Assembly: GCA_016294105.1 (NCBI GenBank)
Contig: JAEDCN010000009.1
Coordinates: 20,756-84,755, forward strand
Origin: Treponema sp.
GTDB taxonomy: Bacteria > Spirochaetota > Spirochaetia > Treponematales > Treponemataceae
Direction of reading: 5' to 3'
Length of the DNA stretch: 64,000 nucleotides
A program made the translations under genes and the position numbers. How positions within the stretch are numbered: the stretch's first letter is position 1; every line of letters starts with the position of its first letter. Under the pieces are notes generated by a model. It was not told the DNA's origin. It was given only the letters and a program-made list of their open reading frames with translations, and did not search any database. Shown here in pieces: positions 61,500-64,000 of the stretch.

Positions 61500-62882
61500 A
61501 TGAAATTCCTTAAATTGACTTCCATTAATGTGCGGCTGTTGACTTATTTTATTGGGCTTGCAGTGGTGGGAGTAATCTTGTTTCGACTTCCTGTCTTCTA
61601 TGTTGGGGAACCCGTTCCCTTTGTCGACAGTCTTTTTACAACTGTATCTGCCATCTGTGTCACTGGTTTAGCCTCTGTAGATATGAGTGTCTATTCTACC
61701 TGGGGCCTTGTGCTTTTGTTGTTTTTGATTGAGGCTGGGGGTCTGGGCTTTGTCAGCTTTTTGGTTCTTTATGCCGCACTGCCATCCAAAAAAATGTCCC
61801 TGGTAAATCGTCGGATTGTAAAGGATTTTTTTATTGATGAGGTGGAGGTAAATCCAAGGCTCATTGTTCGGCGTATTGTAGGCTATACCCTTGTGTTTGA
61901 ACTAATTGGTGGCTTTGTCCTTGCCTTTTTGCTGCAGCATCGGTGGACTGCCACCGGGGAGGGAGTGGCGAGCCTCGGCATGAATCTCTTCTACGGTATG
62001 TTTCTTGCAGTTTCCGCCTTCTGTAACGCAGGATTTGCCCCCTACAGCAATAATTTGCAGGGCTTTGTCCATGAGCCTCTGTTTATCGCTGTTATACTGG
62101 TGTTGATTGTGTGCGGTGGACTAGGCTTTACCGTGTTTACCAATCTTTTGGACTGGTTGTCTTACAAAACCTCCCGTGGAAAACGGAGCCGAGTGCTGCT
62201 TACCCTCCATACTCGCATTGTCCTCTTGGCTACTGCCTTTCTGATTGTATCAGGAGCTGTGGTTTTCTTTGCTGCGGAGGCAAAGTCTTCCCTTGCGGGG
62301 CTTTCCTGGGGTGAAAGGATAATGAACGCCCTGTTCCAGTCCGTAACCTTGCGAACAGCTGGTTTTGAAACTGTAGCCCAGAGAGAGTTTTCTGTCGTTA
62401 GCGAGCTGATAAGTGTTGTGTATATGTTTATTGGCGGAAGTCCTGGTTCTATTGCCGGTGGTGTAAAGACAACTACCGTTTTTGTACTTTTGTGTGTTGC
62501 CTTTCGCAGTAGCCAGGATAAGGGAAATTTAAGCCTGTGGCGTAGGGATATTTCCCAAGAAACCGTGGAAAAGGCCTCTGTCATTGTAATGCGGAGCTTG
62601 TTGTTTGTCTTTATAGTGGTATTACTCCTGCTCATTGCAGAGGCAGATGCCATAGACTCAGGTGTCTTTGACGGTGGCGACTTGATTTTTGAGGCTGTGT
62701 CCGCCTTTTGTACCGTAGGCCTGACCCGTGGTGTGACTATGGAATTGTCTGGGATAGGGAAGGTGCTCATTATCATTACCATGTTCATAGGCAGGACAGG
62801 AGTTGCTGCCATGATTTTAAGTTACAAGAAAAATCTAGATTCCATCACAGCCTATCCAGAGGCGAATATTTTGGTGGGTTAA
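61500..62882 (+). CDS. ktrB: Potassium uptake protein KtrB/TrkH family
   Basis: 460 residues, about ten membrane segments. Four pore-loop repeats are visible, each with a Gly: SAICVTGLAS, SAFCNAGFAP, SVTLRTAGFET and SAFCTVGLTR. This is the channel-like subunit of the Na+-dependent Ktr system. The in-frame TTG 61461 overlaps the -35 and is rejected. There is no clear ribosome site before ATG 61500. ktrA follows after 11 nt. Confidence 0.9.
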   Translation: MKFLKLTSINVRLLTYFIGLAVVGVILFRLPVFYVGEPVPFVDSLFTTVSAICVTGLASVDMSVYSTWGLVLLLFLIEAGGLGFVSFLVLYAALPSKKMSLVNRRIVKDFFIDEVEVNPRLIVRRIVGYTLVFELIGGFVLAFLLQHRWTATGEGVASLGMNLFYGMFLAVSAFCNAGFAPYSNNLQGFVHEPLFIAVILVLIVCGGLGFTVFTNLLDWLSYKTSRGKRSRVLLTLHTRIVLLATAFLIVSGAVVFFAAEAKSSLAGLSWGERIMNALFQSVTLRTAGFETVAQREFSVVSELISVVYMFIGGSPGSIAGGVKTTTVFVLLCVAFRSSQDKGNLSLWRRDISQETVEKASVIVMRSLLFVFIVVLLLLIAEADAIDSGVFDGGDLIFEAVSAFCTVGLTRGVTMELSGIGKVLIIITMFIGRTGVAAMILSYKKNLDSITAYPEANILVG

Positions 62883-62893
62883 AAGGAGTTGTT

Positions 62894-63604
62894 ATGGTTT
62901 CCATTGCAGTCATTGGATTGGGAAATTTTGGTTGTAGGGTTTTGGATGAGCTGATTGATTCCGAGGCGGACATAATCATCATTGACCGTGACAGGGAGAT
63001 TGTAGAAAAATACAAGGAGCGGGTGCGAGATGCCTATATCACAGACGCCATCAATCAGGAGGCTCTAAAAAAGATGATTCCTGATGATATTGATTCTGTG
63101 GTCGTGGACCTGGGCGGCCAGTTGGAATCCTCAATCCTGGTGACAAATTATTTGCACAAGCTTGGGGTGAGGCGCATCATTGTAAAGGCTAAGTCCGATG
63201 AGCAGGGTGAAATCCTGAAGCTGGTGGGGGCTACCCTCGTGATACTACCGGACCTGGATGCTGCCCAAAGGATAGCGCCCCTGATGATGTCTTCTGTCCT
63301 GTTCAATTTCATGCAAATCTCAGAGGGGTTTGCCCTGGCGGAGATTTCCGTCCTTCCAGAAATGGAGGGAAAAAGTCTGGTAAACATCAACTTTCGTCAG
63401 CACTACGGCCTGAACATTGTTGCCTGGAGAAGGGGGAGACAAAGCGACTTTAGCTTTGTGGATAGTCCTGACTTTGTTGTGGAGGAAGGAATGAGTTTGC
63501 TGGCGGCTGGTACCGATGGAGCGATTCACAGCTATGTGGAGAAGAAGGTTGAGGCTGTTTCCCATAACAAGAAGTTGTTTTCCAATTTCTTTCACCATAG
63601 ATAG
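62894..63604 (+). CDS. ktrA: Potassium uptake regulatory subunit KtrA (RCK domain)
   Basis: 236 residues from ATG 62894 (AAGGAG upstream). An RCK_N Rossmann domain with GLGNFGCRV and a later Asp in IIIDRD is followed by an RCK_C domain (EGKSLVNINFRQHYGLNIVAW pattern). It binds ATP/ADP and gates KtrB. Frame upstream is open but overlaps ktrB and is not coding. Confidence 0.92.
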   Translation: MVSIAVIGLGNFGCRVLDELIDSEADIIIIDRDREIVEKYKERVRDAYITDAINQEALKKMIPDDIDSVVVDLGGQLESSILVTNYLHKLGVRRIIVKAKSDEQGEILKLVGATLVILPDLDAAQRIAPLMMSSVLFNFMQISEGFALAEISVLPEMEGKSLVNINFRQHYGLNIVAWRRGRQSDFSFVDSPDFVVEEGMSLLAAGTDGAIHSYVEKKVEAVSHNKKLFSNFFHHR

Positions 63605-63852
63605 GGAGGAATGCCTCTTGGCGGAATCCAAAGGGGCGAACAAAGACTCACCCTAGGAAAACCGTAGGTTTTCCGAACCCCTGTGGCAATTTTGGATAGT
63701 GTACAATAAAGTTCGCAAAATGGGGTAGAAAAAAGCCATTGAAAAATCCAGAATGTTGGTTCCCACACTAACAAAAGGAAAAGACAATGGCCAAGAAGAA
63801 TGATACAACATTTTTTGAAAATAAGCTACTGGATTGTCCGTTCCAAATACCT
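63605..63852. other. Non-coding flank of the IS element
   Basis: No gene of note. It contains AACCGTAGGTTTTCC-type short repeats (CCTAGGAAAACC / GGTTTTCC near 63650-63675) and a possible 32-codon frame from ATG 63787 that I do not trust. The IS end probably lies here, near TGTACAATAAAG (63700). Confidence 0.3.
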
Positions 63853-64000
63853 TTAGGACAGAGAGACAGCCGTGGAAGAATGTGACATAAAGTTATTCAA
63901 GAATTCATGTGGTGTCAAGAAGCCGAGAGATTCATGAGGGCGGTATGAGTTATAATCAAAAGTTGTGGATTGCCTAAAAAGGCATACAAATAGAAAAAGA
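63853..64000 (-). mobile_element. C-terminal part of an IS3/IS481-type transposase (rve domain), cut by the window edge
   Basis: Minus-strand frame ending at TAA 63855-63853. The visible ~48 codons include DYNSYRPHESLGFLTPHEFL, the classical C-terminal end of DDE integrase-core transposases (catalytic Glu region upstream is off the window), then NNFMSHSSTAVSLS-stop. Whether the element is intact cannot be seen. Confidence 0.8.

Noticed and set aside
63787..63885. 32-codon frame starting MAKKNDTTFF
   Set aside because: Too short, no family, and it overlaps the transposase frame on the other strand.

Overview
The window is chromosomal DNA of a spirochaete, most probably a host-associated anaerobic Treponema. 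This rests on the gene families seen: a divergent second EF-G of the spirochaetal type, a bactofilin, Treponema-style exported and TPR proteins, FeFe-hydrogenase maturases, and a eukaryotic-type isocitrate dehydrogenase. I cannot name a species. Nearly all of it is dense core-type coding sequence. Only the last ~3.5 kb looks accessory.

Layout. 0.2-5.2 kb: RNA modification and housekeeping (CCA-adding enzyme, RsmD, TPR proteins, RlmN). 5.3-10.5 kb: HD phosphohydrolase, a LeuC/LeuD-type hydro-lyase, a split ThrE-like exporter and isocitrate dehydrogenase. 10.5-13.9 kb: HD-GYP response regulator, glutamate racemase, small metal-binding and pentapeptide proteins, a degenerate metallo-beta-lactamase-fold protein. 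13.9-22 kb: envelope genes (HExxH lipoprotein, FadL/PorV-like barrel, lipoprotein, TPR, bactofilin) and an MtaB-like methylthiotransferase. 22-27.9 kb: phosphotransacetylase, deoxyribose-phosphate aldolase, zinc-binding lipoprotein, ferredoxin, M23 peptidase. 27.9-34.2 kb: a five-gene operon joining sugar dehydratase and aminotransferase genes to a three-subunit molybdenum-hydroxylase-like enzyme. 34.5-40.4 kb: exported SPOR protein, GlgC, MATE pump, aldose epimerase. 40.5-46.9 kb: a solitary 5S rRNA gene with its own promoter, then HydE/HydF/HydG with a TM1266-type regulator, and a NifU-like/GGGtGRT pair. 47-54 kb: DUF1566-like protein and a sialic-acid uptake and catabolism operon with a divergent GntR regulator. 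54.1-60.6 kb: tRNA-Leu(GAG), EF-G paralogue, an OpuC-type ABC transporter with a hydroxyacid dehydrogenase. 60.6-64 kb: decayed mobile-element material around a KtrAB potassium transporter, ending in an IS transposase fragment.

How it works together. HydEFG, the NifU-like/GGGtGRT pair and ferredoxin fit a fermentative, hydrogen-producing life, with phosphotransacetylase on the acetate branch. The sialic-acid operon suggests feeding on host glycans. KtrAB and the OpuC-type transporter are both osmotic-response systems. The tRNA-Leu gene lacks an encoded CCA, matching the CCA-adding enzyme at the left end.

Most notable signals: (1) about ten genes whose -10 box lies only 5-9 nt before the start codon, implying leaderless mRNAs; (2) a fourfold ~68-bp tandem array of paired hairpins growing out of the 3' end of the GGGtGRT gene, echoed by a 24-bp stop-codon-containing tandem repeat at the end of pta; (3) a structured ~139-nt leader with a Shine-Dalgarno-sequestering hairpin on the hydrogenase-maturation operon; (4) an orphan 5S gene with a near-perfect private promoter.
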